The notes under the pieces are model-generated. The model searched no databases. It had not been told where the DNA came from and saw only the letters and a list, made by a program, of their open reading frames with translations. DNA of 64,000 bases from Closterium sp. NIES-65 (Eukaryota; Streptophyta; Zygnematophyceae; Desmidiales; Closteriaceae), in assembly GCA_948144175.1 (NCBI GenBank), contig CANXME010002409.1:1555001-1619000 (forward strand). Reading direction: 5' to 3'. Numbering within the stretch: position 1 is the first letter of the stretch; every line of letters starts with the position of its first letter. The position numbers and the translations under genes were made by a program. Below, one piece after another: positions 9,522 to 18,165 of this stretch.

Positions 9522-12500
9522 ATGGCGACTCCGCGAGTTCTTCGTTTCGACGCTGACGGTAGACCCCTTGACTTTTCCGTCTGGCTTCTTCGCGCTCGTC
9601 GTCTGTTAGAGAGTCAGGTCCAGGGGGGCGAGACCCTCTGGTCACACGCTACTGGTGACCTCCCCGAGCCCCCCGAGCCTACCACTTTAGGCCCTGCTCC
9701 TGACGACGCTGCTACGGCTCGCTTTGCCCGTCAGCGCGCTGACCGGACGGCTTGGACGTCGCGTGACGCTGCGGCCTGCATCGCACTCAGCAGCCTCCTC
9801 CCTGAGTCCGAGGAGGTCCACTTTACTCAGGTTCGCACCGCTGCTGCGTACCTCACTGCGATTAAGGCCCGCTACTCTACTCCCGCTACTGTCTCTCTCG
9901 GCCGTCTTTTCCTCCCGTTCCTGTTTCCTGATCTTGCCTCGTTTGAGCGCTCTGCTGACTTGATCGCTCACCTCCGCTCGCTCGACGCTAGTTACCGCGC
10001 TGCTTGCACTGAGGCACAGCTTGCACTGCTTCCTCCCCCCATGGCGATTGCTGTCTATTTCATCGCCACTAGCCTCCCTGACCGCCTTGCCTCCGTTCGT
10101 GACGCGCTTCTGCTGAAGCACCCTAGTGAGCTGACTATCGAGGTCCTTGAGTCTGCACTCAAGGACGTCGAGAGCAACCTTCGTTTGGTAGCTGCCGCCT
10201 CTGGTACTGTGTCCCCCCCACTCTTCCACGGGTGCACAGTCCCGCAGTTACCCACCTTCACTGCCTCTCTTGCCACTGCCGCTACTGACGCGAATGCGGC
10301 TGCTGTTACGACTGCGTCGCGGTCCCGCGGCAGGGGGGGCAAGAAAGGTGGTTCCGGTGGAGGTGGAGGCGGAGGTAGCGGAGGTAGTGGGGGTGCTGTT
10401 GCGACTGGCGGTGGTGGGAGTGCAGCGTCTGGAGAGACCCCTCGTGCAGCGGCCGGTGACTCCACTGCACCTGCTGGTGGCGGCGACCCTCGAGCTCGTC
10501 AGTCGCCTCTTGTACTGCCGGCCCCGCTAGGTGGAGCAGCGGCGTGGTACCAGGCTCAGCGTCAGCAGCACCTTCAGCAGCAGCAGCAGCCCCTTTCCTC
10601 CCAGCAGCCTCAGCAGCAGCAGCGTCAGCAGCTGGCTCCGGGGTCGGGGCTGCGTCAGCCCCAGCGCGGTGCTGCTTACCCTCCCTGCCCCTACCAGGTT
10701 CAGACAGGTCCTCGTCGGGGCCACCCTTGTGGCCGCTTTCACCCCCCTGGTCAGTGCTTTGCTCAGCTCACTGACACGGTCCGGTTGACCTACGGGGTTG
10801 GCGGTCCTGCTCCTGACTGGCTTCCTCTGGTTCAGCGCTACGGCTCCGCTCTGTGGGGCATGTCTGCTGAGCAGTTAGTTGATCTGATTAGTGCTCCTCA
10901 TGCTATGTATGCTGTTGTTGACTCTAGTGTTTCTGACTCTGTTTACTCTGGTGTTGTTAGCTTAGGTGCTAGTCTTGCTCAGTTGCCTGTTGCTAGTGTA
11001 GGTACTTGTGTAGACTCTAGACCAGCGACTACCTCAGAGGACGCTTCGCTGTCGTTCACACTGGACTCTGGAGCCTCCCACTGCTTCTTTCGGGACAGCA
11101 CGACACTTACACCACTTCCTGCGCCTGTTTCTGTAGCGTTGGCTGATCCCACTACGGGACCAGTCACTGCACGTCACACTACCACTTTACCGTGTCCTGC
11201 TGCTCCCTCCGGGTCTCTCACTGGGTTTCACGTCCCCTCGTTCTCCCGGAACCTGGTGGGCGTGCGACCCCTCGTGAGCCAGCACGTGGGTGTGTGGTTT
11301 GAGCCTTCTGGAGAGACTGCGGTGTGTGTTGACGGAGACTCTTACCAGCCTCTTGCTACCTTTACTGCTGAGCCGGGCTCGGGTCTCTACACTCTTCACA
11401 CTGGCCCGCGTGCGCCGCAGCAGCAGCCGCAGCAGCAGCAGCAGCCGCAGCCGCAGCAGCAGCAGCAGCAGCACCAGCGGCCGCACCAGCAGCCCCCCCT
11501 ACTGCCACTGCCCCCGGTTCCCCCCCCCGTTCGGGTCCCCGCGTCTCACCAGGTTGCTACGTCCCCCCAGGTGTCTGTGTCGTGTCAGGTTCCTACGTCT
11601 GTTCCAGTCGCTGCGTCGTGCTCCTGCCGGTCGCTTGCCCACCCCACCGTTCTGTGGCACCACCGGATGGGGCACCCGTCCCTTCCACGTCTGCGCGCTA
11701 TGTCTAGTCAGCGTCTTGTCCTAGGCCTCCCACGTGTCTTGCCGTCGCTGCCGCCTTCGCCTGCGCCGCCGTGTCGTCCCTGCGTCGAGGGTAGGCTGCG
11801 CGCCACCCCTCACTCCTCCTCCCTTCGTCCGGCCACCGAGCCTTTTGAGACGCTTCACTTGGACGTCTGGGGCCCAGCCCCTCGTCTAGGCCCTGAGCGT
11901 GAGCGTTACTTTCTGGTGGTCGTTGACGACTTCTCCCGCTACACCACAGTGTTCCCTCTGGCGAAGAAGTCTGAGGTGACTTCTACGCTGATCAGGTGGT
12001 TGCTCACCACCGAGGACACTCGTGGTCGTCGTGTCACCTGTCTCCACTCCGACCGTGGGGGTGAGTTTCGCTCCGGCATTCTCGCTGGATTCTGTCGCGA
12101 GCAGGGCATTCGTCAGTCCTGGACGCTTCCAGAGTCCCCACAGCAGAATGGGGTTGCTGAGCGCCGCATAGGCCTGGTCATGGAGATCGCCCGCACCTCC
12201 CTGACTCACGCATGTGCCCCCCATTTTCTGTGGCCCTACGCGGTCAGGTACGCCGCGCACCAGCTGAACCTCTGGCCACGTGTCTCTCGACCAGAGGTTT
12301 CACCGACCAGTCTTTGGACAGGGTCCCCTGGTGTTGCGTCGCGGTTTCGTGTCTGGGGGTGCTTGGCTCTTGTCCGCGACACCTCCGCGGACAAGCTCTC
12401 GCCTCGTGCCGTCCCCTGTGTCTTCCTTGGTTTCCCTGAGGACTCCTCTGACTTCACCTTTTACCACCCTCCCTCTCACCGGTTCTTTGACTCCCGTGAC

Positions 12501-15488
12501 GTTCGTTTCGAGGAGTCCACTCCGTACTACGTCAGGTACCCCAGTCGAGGTCTCCCGGTTCCTCCCCCCCCTCTCTTCCTGACTGCCGTTCCCCCTCCTG
12601 CTCCCCCGGTACAGCCTCCCCCCCCTGGTCCAGCCCCGTCAGGTGTGTCCCAGGCTACCCCTCCTCCTTCGGTAGCCCCTCCGGTACAGCCTCCCTCCCC
12701 ACAGTCCTCCTCGCAGCGTGCCGCTGGTGCTAGCTCTCGAGAGGTTGGTACGGCGCCTGTTCCTGTACCGGTTTCTGGTTCTGGGGGTGCTGGAGTTGGA
12801 GCTGGAGTTGGAGCTGGAGTTGGCACTGGAGTTTCTGGTTCTGGGGGTGCTGGAGTTGGAGCTGGGGTTGGAGCTGGAGTTTCTGGTTCTGGAGTTGGAG
12901 CTGACCCGGTGGGTGCAGAGGACTCTTGTCGTCCGGGAGCTGGTGCTGGCCGCGCGGACACTGGGGGTGCTGCGTCTGGGGGTGAGGGTGCGCCTCCTTC
13001 GGGTTTAGGTGAGCCTGGGTCTGGAGCTGGTGTTAGTGCTGCCTCTGGGGGTGGTGCGCCTAGTTCTTCTGGGGTGGACTCTGGAGCTGCCGCTGCTTCG
13101 GACACTACTCCACCCCCCCACCCCTACCCGACTAGGCACCAGGCTCGTGTTCGCCGTGCCCGTGACGAGCAGCTGGCGTTGGAGAGAGAGGAGAGGGAGT
13201 TACAGCGGCTGGAGGAGCAGCAGCAGCAGCTGGAGCCGCAGGAGCAGCAGCAGCAGCAGCAGCAGCTGGACCCGCAGGAGCAGCAGTCCCAGCAGCAGCC
13301 GCGTCCGCAGCAGCAGCAGTCGCAGCCGCAGCAGCAGCAGCCACTTCCTCCTCCTGTCTACGGTCCCACGTTTCCTCCTCCTGACTCCTCCCCCGCTGTT
13401 TTCCCCAGTTCTCCGCCCTTGTCCTCTTCTCCTCCGTCTCGTTCTTGGGCTACTCGTCGCTCCCCTCGTGCTCGTCCCTCGTCTCCTGTTCCCTTCACTG
13501 ACCTTCGTACTGCCTTCCTTCTTTCTAGTCCACCTCGTCCGTCTCAGTCTGTGCTTCCGTCTCCTCCTGAGTCGGCCCTCACTGTGTCGCTCCCTACTCC
13601 TGTCACTGACTACTACCGCACGTACCGTCCTGTTCTCTCTCGTGTTCTCGCCTCTCTTGTTACTCACCCTCGTGCCTCTGTGTCCTCTGTGTCCGCTCTT
13701 ACTGCCGCAGTTACTGACTTTGCCTCTACCCGCCGCCTTGACTACGCCACCACGCTTGTGGCTGCTCCTCCTACCAGTCCTCTGGCCGTCGGGGGTGTGT
13801 CTGCCCTTGGCCGTGACGCCCTAGAGGACAGGCAGTTTGAGCTAGAGTTCCTGGCGGCCGCTTCCCCTCATCTCTGTGCCATGCTCCTCGCCCCTGAGGG
13901 TGACCCCGACGCCCTTGACATTCCGACTCCTCGCACTTACGCTGAGGCAGTGTCAGGGCCTTGGGCCTCTCAGTGGAGAGCTGCCATGGACGCAGAGATG
14001 GCCTCCTACAGATCCACAGGCACCTACGTCGATGAGGTTCCCCCCCCTGGGGCGAACGTAGTCGACGGCATGTGGATCTACAGGGTGAAGCGGCCACCGG
14101 GATCTCCCCCGGTCTTCAAGGCGCGCTACGTGGCTAGAGGTTTCAGTCAGCGCGAGGGAGTTGACTTCTTTCAGACCTTCGCACCTACCCCGAAGATGAC
14201 CACTCTTCGGGTGTTACTACACGTAGCAGCACAGAGAGACTACGAGCTACACTCTCTTGACTTCTCCACTGCTTTCCTTCAGGGCAGCCTACACGAGGAG
14301 GTCTGGTTGCGTCGTCCCTCGGCCTTCACTGGCACCTTCCCTCCTGGGACCCAGTGGAGGCTGAGGCGACCTGTTTACGGTCTTCGCCAGGCCCCTCGTG
14401 AGTGGCACGACACTCTGCGTTCTACCCTCTCTGACCTTGGGTTCCAGCCGTCTTCTGCCGACCCGTCGCTGTTCGTTCGTCGTGGCTCCACACCGTTCTT
14501 TGTTCTGGTTTACGTCGACGACCTCGTTTTCGCCACTCCGGACAGGGTTGCTTTGGCAGACGTGAAGTCCGAACTGCAGAAGAGACACACGTGCACTGAT
14601 CTTGGTGAGCTGCGCCACTACCTTGGCCTGCAGATCACCAGGGACAGAGCCGCTCGCACCATTACACTCTCACAGTCACACATGGTGCAGCAGGTCCTTC
14701 AGCGGTTCGGGCTTCAGCACTCCACCGTACAGCGCACACCTCTAGCTGTTGACCACAGACTCACTGGTCCCTTTCCTGACGAGCCGTTTGAGCCTAGTGG
14801 TCCCTACGCAGAGCTTGTGGGTTGCCTCATGTACCTGATGACTTGTACTCGCCCGGACCTCGCCTTCCCTCTCAGCATCCTTGCGCGCTTTGTTGCGCCA
14901 GGGAGACACCGTCCTGTTCACTGGACGGCAGCTGTGAGGGTGGCGAAGTACCTAGCGACTACATCAGGCGTGGGGCTAGTTCTTGGAGGGCAGCAGTCTG
15001 TCGTACTCACTGGTCACTGTGACTCCTCTTACGCTAACGACGCTGAGACTCACAGGTCTACTCAGGGGTACTGTTTCAGTCTGGGTTCTGGAGCTGTTTC
15101 CTGGCGTTCCACGCGCTCCTCTTCTGTCTCGACCTCTACAGCTGAGGCTGAGATTTACGCTGGTGCCATGGCGGCACAGGAGTTGCGGTGGTTGACCTTC
15201 TTGCTCACTGACCTTGGTGAGCGGCCGAGCTCTGCACCGACCTTGTTTACTGACAACAAGGCGTCGATCCTCCTCTGTCGTGAGCCGCGACTGGAGAGCA
15301 GAGTGAAGCACATTCACGTCAGGTACTTTCTTCTGCGAGAGTTGCAGAGGCGTGGACACGCTCGCTTCGAGTTCGTAGAGTCCGAGGCCAACACTGCAGA
15401 CATCTTCACCAAGGCGCTTCCGCCTTGTGACCACCAGAGGTGTTGTGTGCAGTTAGGCCTTGTTGACACAGGTTCTAGTCATGCGTAG
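9522..15488 (+). CDS. Copia C Gag-Pol polyprotein (1988 codons)
   Basis: I chose ATG 9522 (MATPRVL) because sister Gags at 30213, 37419 and 53094 begin with the same MA-P motif; an in-frame ATG lies 36 bases upstream. Domains by residue from 9522: Gag (1-about 440) with an unusual Cys/His motif C389-X13-C-X3-H-X4-C412; aspartic protease LDSGAS (D515); pre-integrase zinc region (HHRMGH from about 713); integrase D781, D844, E880 (35 residues between the last two); Gln/Gly/Pro-rich linker (about 1030-1370); RT (about 1485-1750, YVDD at 1664); RNase H D1834, E1875, D1911. The C-terminus ANTADIFTKALP is typical of copia RNase H. There is no stop or frameshift. As in most plant copia elements, Gag and Pol form one frame. 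Function: capsid, maturation, cDNA synthesis and integration. Confidence 0.96.
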   Translation: MATPRVLRFDADGRPLDFSVWLLRARRLLESQVQGGETLWSHATGDLPEPPEPTTLGPAPDDAATARFARQRADRTAWTSRDAAACIALSSLLPESEEVHFTQVRTAAAYLTAIKARYSTPATVSLGRLFLPFLFPDLASFERSADLIAHLRSLDASYRAACTEAQLALLPPPMAIAVYFIATSLPDRLASVRDALLLKHPSELTIEVLESALKDVESNLRLVAAASGTVSPPLFHGCTVPQLPTFTASLATAATDANAAAVTTASRSRGRGGKKGGSGGGGGGGSGGSGGAVATGGGGSAASGETPRAAAGDSTAPAGGGDPRARQSPLVLPAPLGGAAAWYQAQRQQHLQQQQQPLSSQQPQQQQRQQLAPGSGLRQPQRGAAYPPCPYQVQTGPRRGHPCGRFHPPGQCFAQLTDTVRLTYGVGGPAPDWLPLVQRYGSALWGMSAEQLVDLISAPHAMYAVVDSSVSDSVYSGVVSLGASLAQLPVASVGTCVDSRPATTSEDASLSFTLDSGASHCFFRDSTTLTPLPAPVSVALADPTTGPVTARHTTTLPCPAAPSGSLTGFHVPSFSRNLVGVRPLVSQHVGVWFEPSGETAVCVDGDSYQPLATFTAEPGSGLYTLHTGPRAPQQQPQQQQQPQPQQQQQQHQRPHQQPPLLPLPPVPPPVRVPASHQVATSPQVSVSCQVPTSVPVAASCSCRSLAHPTVLWHHRMGHPSLPRLRAMSSQRLVLGLPRVLPSLPPSPAPPCRPCVEGRLRATPHSSSLRPATEPFETLHLDVWGPAPRLGPERERYFLVVVDDFSRYTTVFPLAKKSEVTSTLIRWLLTTEDTRGRRVTCLHSDRGGEFRSGILAGFCREQGIRQSWTLPESPQQNGVAERRIGLVMEIARTSLTHACAPHFLWPYAVRYAAHQLNLWPRVSRPEVSPTSLWTGSPGVASRFRVWGCLALVRDTSADKLSPRAVPCVFLGFPEDSSDFTFYHPPSHRFFDSRDVRFEESTPYYVRYPSRGLPVPPPPLFLTAVPPPAPPVQPPPPGPAPSGVSQATPPPSVAPPVQPPSPQSSSQRAAGASSREVGTAPVPVPVSGSGGAGVGAGVGAGVGTGVSGSGGAGVGAGVGAGVSGSGVGADPVGAEDSCRPGAGAGRADTGGAASGGEGAPPSGLGEPGSGAGVSAASGGGAPSSSGVDSGAAAASDTTPPPHPYPTRHQARVRRARDEQLALEREERELQRLEEQQQQLEPQEQQQQQQQLDPQEQQSQQQPRPQQQQSQPQQQQPLPPPVYGPTFPPPDSSPAVFPSSPPLSSSPPSRSWATRRSPRARPSSPVPFTDLRTAFLLSSPPRPSQSVLPSPPESALTVSLPTPVTDYYRTYRPVLSRVLASLVTHPRASVSSVSALTAAVTDFASTRRLDYATTLVAAPPTSPLAVGGVSALGRDALEDRQFELEFLAAASPHLCAMLLAPEGDPDALDIPTPRTYAEAVSGPWASQWRAAMDAEMASYRSTGTYVDEVPPPGANVVDGMWIYRVKRPPGSPPVFKARYVARGFSQREGVDFFQTFAPTPKMTTLRVLLHVAAQRDYELHSLDFSTAFLQGSLHEEVWLRRPSAFTGTFPPGTQWRLRRPVYGLRQAPREWHDTLRSTLSDLGFQPSSADPSLFVRRGSTPFFVLVYVDDLVFATPDRVALADVKSELQKRHTCTDLGELRHYLGLQITRDRAARTITLSQSHMVQQVLQRFGLQHSTVQRTPLAVDHRLTGPFPDEPFEPSGPYAELVGCLMYLMTCTRPDLAFPLSILARFVAPGRHRPVHWTAAVRVAKYLATTSGVGLVLGGQQSVVLTGHCDSSYANDAETHRSTQGYCFSLGSGAVSWRSTRSSSVSTSTAEAEIYAGAMAAQELRWLTFLLTDLGERPSSAPTLFTDNKASILLCREPRLESRVKHIHVRYFLLRELQRRGHARFEFVESEANTADIFTKALPPCDHQRCCVQLGLVDTGSSHA

Positions 15489-15692
15489 ACTTGAGTTTAT
15501 TGCCTGCTTCGTCTGTACATTTACTATATATACTTGTGATCTCTTGGACTGGCCTTGTGGCCACTGTTGCTTGTGCTCAGAGTGTGTGGTGACGTTGTGA
15601 TCCACCCTGAGCTTTGTTTTCTTTTGGACTGGTCTTGTGACCGTACTCTTTTTTGTTTTTGCTAGACACCCCTCACTTAGGCTATGGGGGTG
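15489..15692 (+). promoter_or_regulatory. Copia C 3' untranslated block with shared motif and polypurine tract
   Basis: Contains TGTGGTGACGTTGTGATCC followed by ACCCTGAGCTT (about 15579-15612), a block repeated in at least five other elements here. The polypurine tract GGCTATGGGGGTG ends at 15692, and its purines can pair with the upstream CACCCC. The role as plus-strand primer is the standard one for LTR elements; the role of the upstream block is unknown. Confidence 0.75.
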
Positions 15693-15802
15693 TGTCAAAT
15701 GTTGTAGCCTGTAGTGAGGTTTGTTTTAGGGGGTACAGAAGTTAGGGTTTGTCATATGTACCCCAACCAACATCAATGCAACATTCATTCCTCATTATGA
15801 CA
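15693..15802 (+). repeat. 3' LTR of copia C (110 bp)
   Basis: Same as 8586-8695 except for one base. Followed by the target duplication GTTGG. Confidence 0.96.
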
Positions 15803-15807
15803 GTTGG

Positions 15808-16494
15808 CTCGCTGCAGTTCGCGGCGACGACGTCGAGGCCGGACATCGCCTTCGCCTGCAGCAAGCTGGGGAGCGGCCTCACGGTGAGGAGCGACCAGCA
15901 CTGGTGCGAGGTCGACCACTGCCTCGCCTACCTCGCTAACACACGTGACACCGCCCTGGAGATCGGCGGTGGACCTGAGTCGCTGGAGCTGGTCGGCTGC
16001 GTGGACGCCGACGATGCCGGTGACAAGCAGAACAGGACGAGCATGGGCGGCTACGTGTTTGTCTACGGAGGGGCTGCAGTCTCGTGGTCGAGCCAGCGCA
16101 TCAAATGCGCGACGCTGTCATCGACCGAGTGGGAGTACGTTGCGGCCACTGAAGCTGGCAAGGAGGGACGCCGCCTTCGCTTCCTTCTTGCAGAGTTCCG
16201 GCAGCTGGACGCCGGGAAGCCGACCGTCCTTCGGGTGGACAACAAGTTGGCTATCACAGTCGCCGAGGGCATGGGGTTGACGGACAACCTCAAGCACATG
16301 GAGCGGCGACAGGCTTGGCTGCAGCACATGGTGAAGCGCGGGAAGTTCTCGCTGCAGTACATCCCGACCGCTGAGCAGCCGGCCGACTTCCTGACGAAGG
16401 CGCTGCACTATCCGGCCTTCAACCGGTGCTCCGTCGCAATCGGCCGGGTGCGCTTGGCCGACGTGGGGGACGGCGACAACGACGTGCAGCAGTA
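15808..16494 (+). pseudogene. Copia B1, end of RT plus RNase H
   Basis: Resumes the copy broken at 8585 (QFAATTSRPDIAFACSKLG). RNase H acidic residues are recognisable: CVDADDA, SSTEWEYVAATEA (Trp replaces the Ser of copy B2), RVDNK. It ends ..DNDVQQ and stop at 16492-16494, the same terminus as B2 (27808-27810). The frame is open, but the copy has no Gag, protease or integrase and is split by copia C. It is followed by a 3' untranslated stretch (16495-16623) ending in the purine tract GGCAGGGGAG. Confidence 0.88.
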
Positions 16495-16623
16495 GGTGCC
16501 ATGCCCTTTTGCATGGTTGGTGCGGTGGACGACGTGCTGTGTGTTGGGTGCACGTCGACAAGCTTTTCTCCGAGGAGTACTATCGTGTGGGCTGGGGGCC
16601 CAAGCGTGAACGCGGCAGGGGAG

Positions 16624-17694
16624 TGTCAACGGGAGTTGTGTGTTGGCCCCGTCCTCGCTTGGGCGGAGCCGACATCGTGGTCGGGTGTGAGGGGAGCAGC
16701 CGACCTGCAGCAGTGGGCGAGTTGGTTGACGAGGAGGTCGACCTGCATGGGGACCACTGCACGGGCGCCGACTTCAGGGTGGCGCCCACTTCGGGGAGGT
16801 CGACTTGGGAGTCGACCTGTGGAGGACGTCAACTGGGTGACGTCAACTTGGGGAAGCCGACTTCGGTGGTCGGCTGATGGCCTGCTGGTCGACCTGTTGG
16901 TGGTCGACTGGACCGGGTGGTCGACGAAGGAGGGGCCGACGTCGACCTCGTCTCAGGACGCCGAGCAGTTGGACGTCGAGTAGCGGGGCATCAACTTCGT
17001 GACACCGACTTCGGGTGGCCGACGTGGGTGGTCGGCCGACGACTGTGCTGGTCGACAAGGAGCAGGTCGACCAGGAGTACTGGTCGACGTGGAGCTGGTC
17101 GACCAGAAGGGACGTCGACCTGGAGGAGGTCGACCGATGGAGGTGGTTGTCGACTTGGGAGGTCGACGGGCACGTATGGGAGCTGCTGGTCGACGTGGTT
17201 GCCCGGTCGACCAGGTTACCTGGGTGACGAAGTGCTGCGGAAGAGTGCGATGGTCGCCCAGGCGAAGTTGGCAAGCCCGACCTCGGTGGTGGTATCTCAA
17301 GGTCGACGTGGCCGATCAGAAGCAGTTGTCAGCACGAGGTTGACGTGGTGTGTGCGCTGTGCAGGTGACAAGACTCTGCACGCCAATCATCTGCGCGCAC
17401 CTGCGAAGCGGGTGCACTGGTGTTCTGCGCAAGCAACGCTGGCACGCCGTCAACCTGCTATGTTGGCACGCCGTCGACCTTGCCTTGCTGGAGCGCGGTC
17501 GACCAAGTCGTGCTGGAACGCGGTCGACCAAGCTGCGCTGGCAGTTGGCCGACCTGAATGCTCGCTCTGATGTAGTCTTGCTATGCCAACTTCATTGTAC
17601 CAGTGTTCTGAAATTTTCCTAGTGGAACTCTTGCCAACTTTCCCCGTGAACTAGCAAGTAGTGTGTGCACAAGGAAAACGACTAAGGACTAACG
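16624..17694 (+). repeat. Long LTR of family B, shared by copies B1 and B2 (at least 1071 bp)
   Basis: Starts TGTCAACGGGAG directly after a purine tract. It matches 27939-29009 with roughly a dozen differences by eye (about 1 percent). The right end cannot be fixed because the second copy is cut at 29009 by copia D; the true LTR may run to about 17700-17770. It serves as the 3' LTR of B1 and the 5' LTR of B2. The hexamer GTCGAC is extremely dense here: about 21 copies between 16736 and 17530, plus one just upstream at 16554. Several open frames exist on both strands, but they are shifted readings of these repeats and no protein is called. Confidence 0.85.
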
Positions 17695-18165
17695 AACGCA
17701 GAGATCACACGAGCACCCGTGCCTAACCCGTAGTCTAGCACCCGTTGTAGCAGTTATCTCCAGATGGTGCGGTGAGCGTGGACGACACCGCGACGTAGTT
17801 CAGTCTAGCCGACTTAGCTCATACCGATCGTGTTCGTAGACCGGCAGCCGTGCAGTCACTAGCGTGCGCGTAGGCGACGCCGAGGTGATGGAGGGACGGC
17901 TGGAGGATGCGAGGAGACGCCATGAGGCCCAGGAGTATGGGGCGATACCCTGGGCAGTCGTCGAAGTCGCACTCCGCTCCGTGTGGGCGGCGGAGCACCT
18001 CCCTTCTCAACCTGCCTCTCCTCGACCGGTTAACAAAGACGGCGGCGTCGACGTGGGCGTCAACGCCGGTGGAGGCCAGGCCGGCAGCAGTGCGGGGGCA
18101 CGTCAAGGCAGTGAGGTGTGATACACGCCGGTGAAGTCGGAGGTCGACGGAGTGGGCTGTCGCCG
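17695..18165 (+). other. LTR end and/or leader of copia B2
   Basis: Between the last base comparable to the other LTR and the Gag start. I see no TGGTATCAGAGC-type primer site. TGGTGCGGTGAGC near 17765 begins with TGG and follows a CA-containing stretch (TCTCCAGA), so it could be a primer site for another tRNA, but this is a guess. Confidence 0.4.

Larger units (their letters stand above)
8586..15802 (+). mobile_element. Copia C: complete, apparently intact LTR retrotransposon (7217 bp)
   Basis: The 110 bp LTRs (8586-8695 and 15693-15802) differ at one base by eye, and the target duplication GTTGG is perfect (8581-8585 and 15803-15807). The primer site TGGTATCAGAGCGG directly abuts the 5' LTR. 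A repeat-rich leader leads to one uninterrupted polyprotein with every catalytic residue present. A 3' untranslated block with the shared motif and polypurine tract ends at 15692. This is the best candidate for an active element in the window and a possible helper for the non-coding elements. It sits inside the RT gene of copia B1. Confidence 0.97.

Noticed and set aside
16509..17570. Several overlapping frames (up to 217 codons) in the family B LTR, repeated at 27824-28885
   Set aside because: They lie in an LTR, overlap in all frames and are driven by GTCGAC repeats (VDL/STR/RPA translations).
17760..17780. Primer-binding site for family B (TGGTGCGGTGAGC)
   Set aside because: LTR end cannot be fixed and I cannot match it to a tRNA with confidence; left as a guess in the leader entry.
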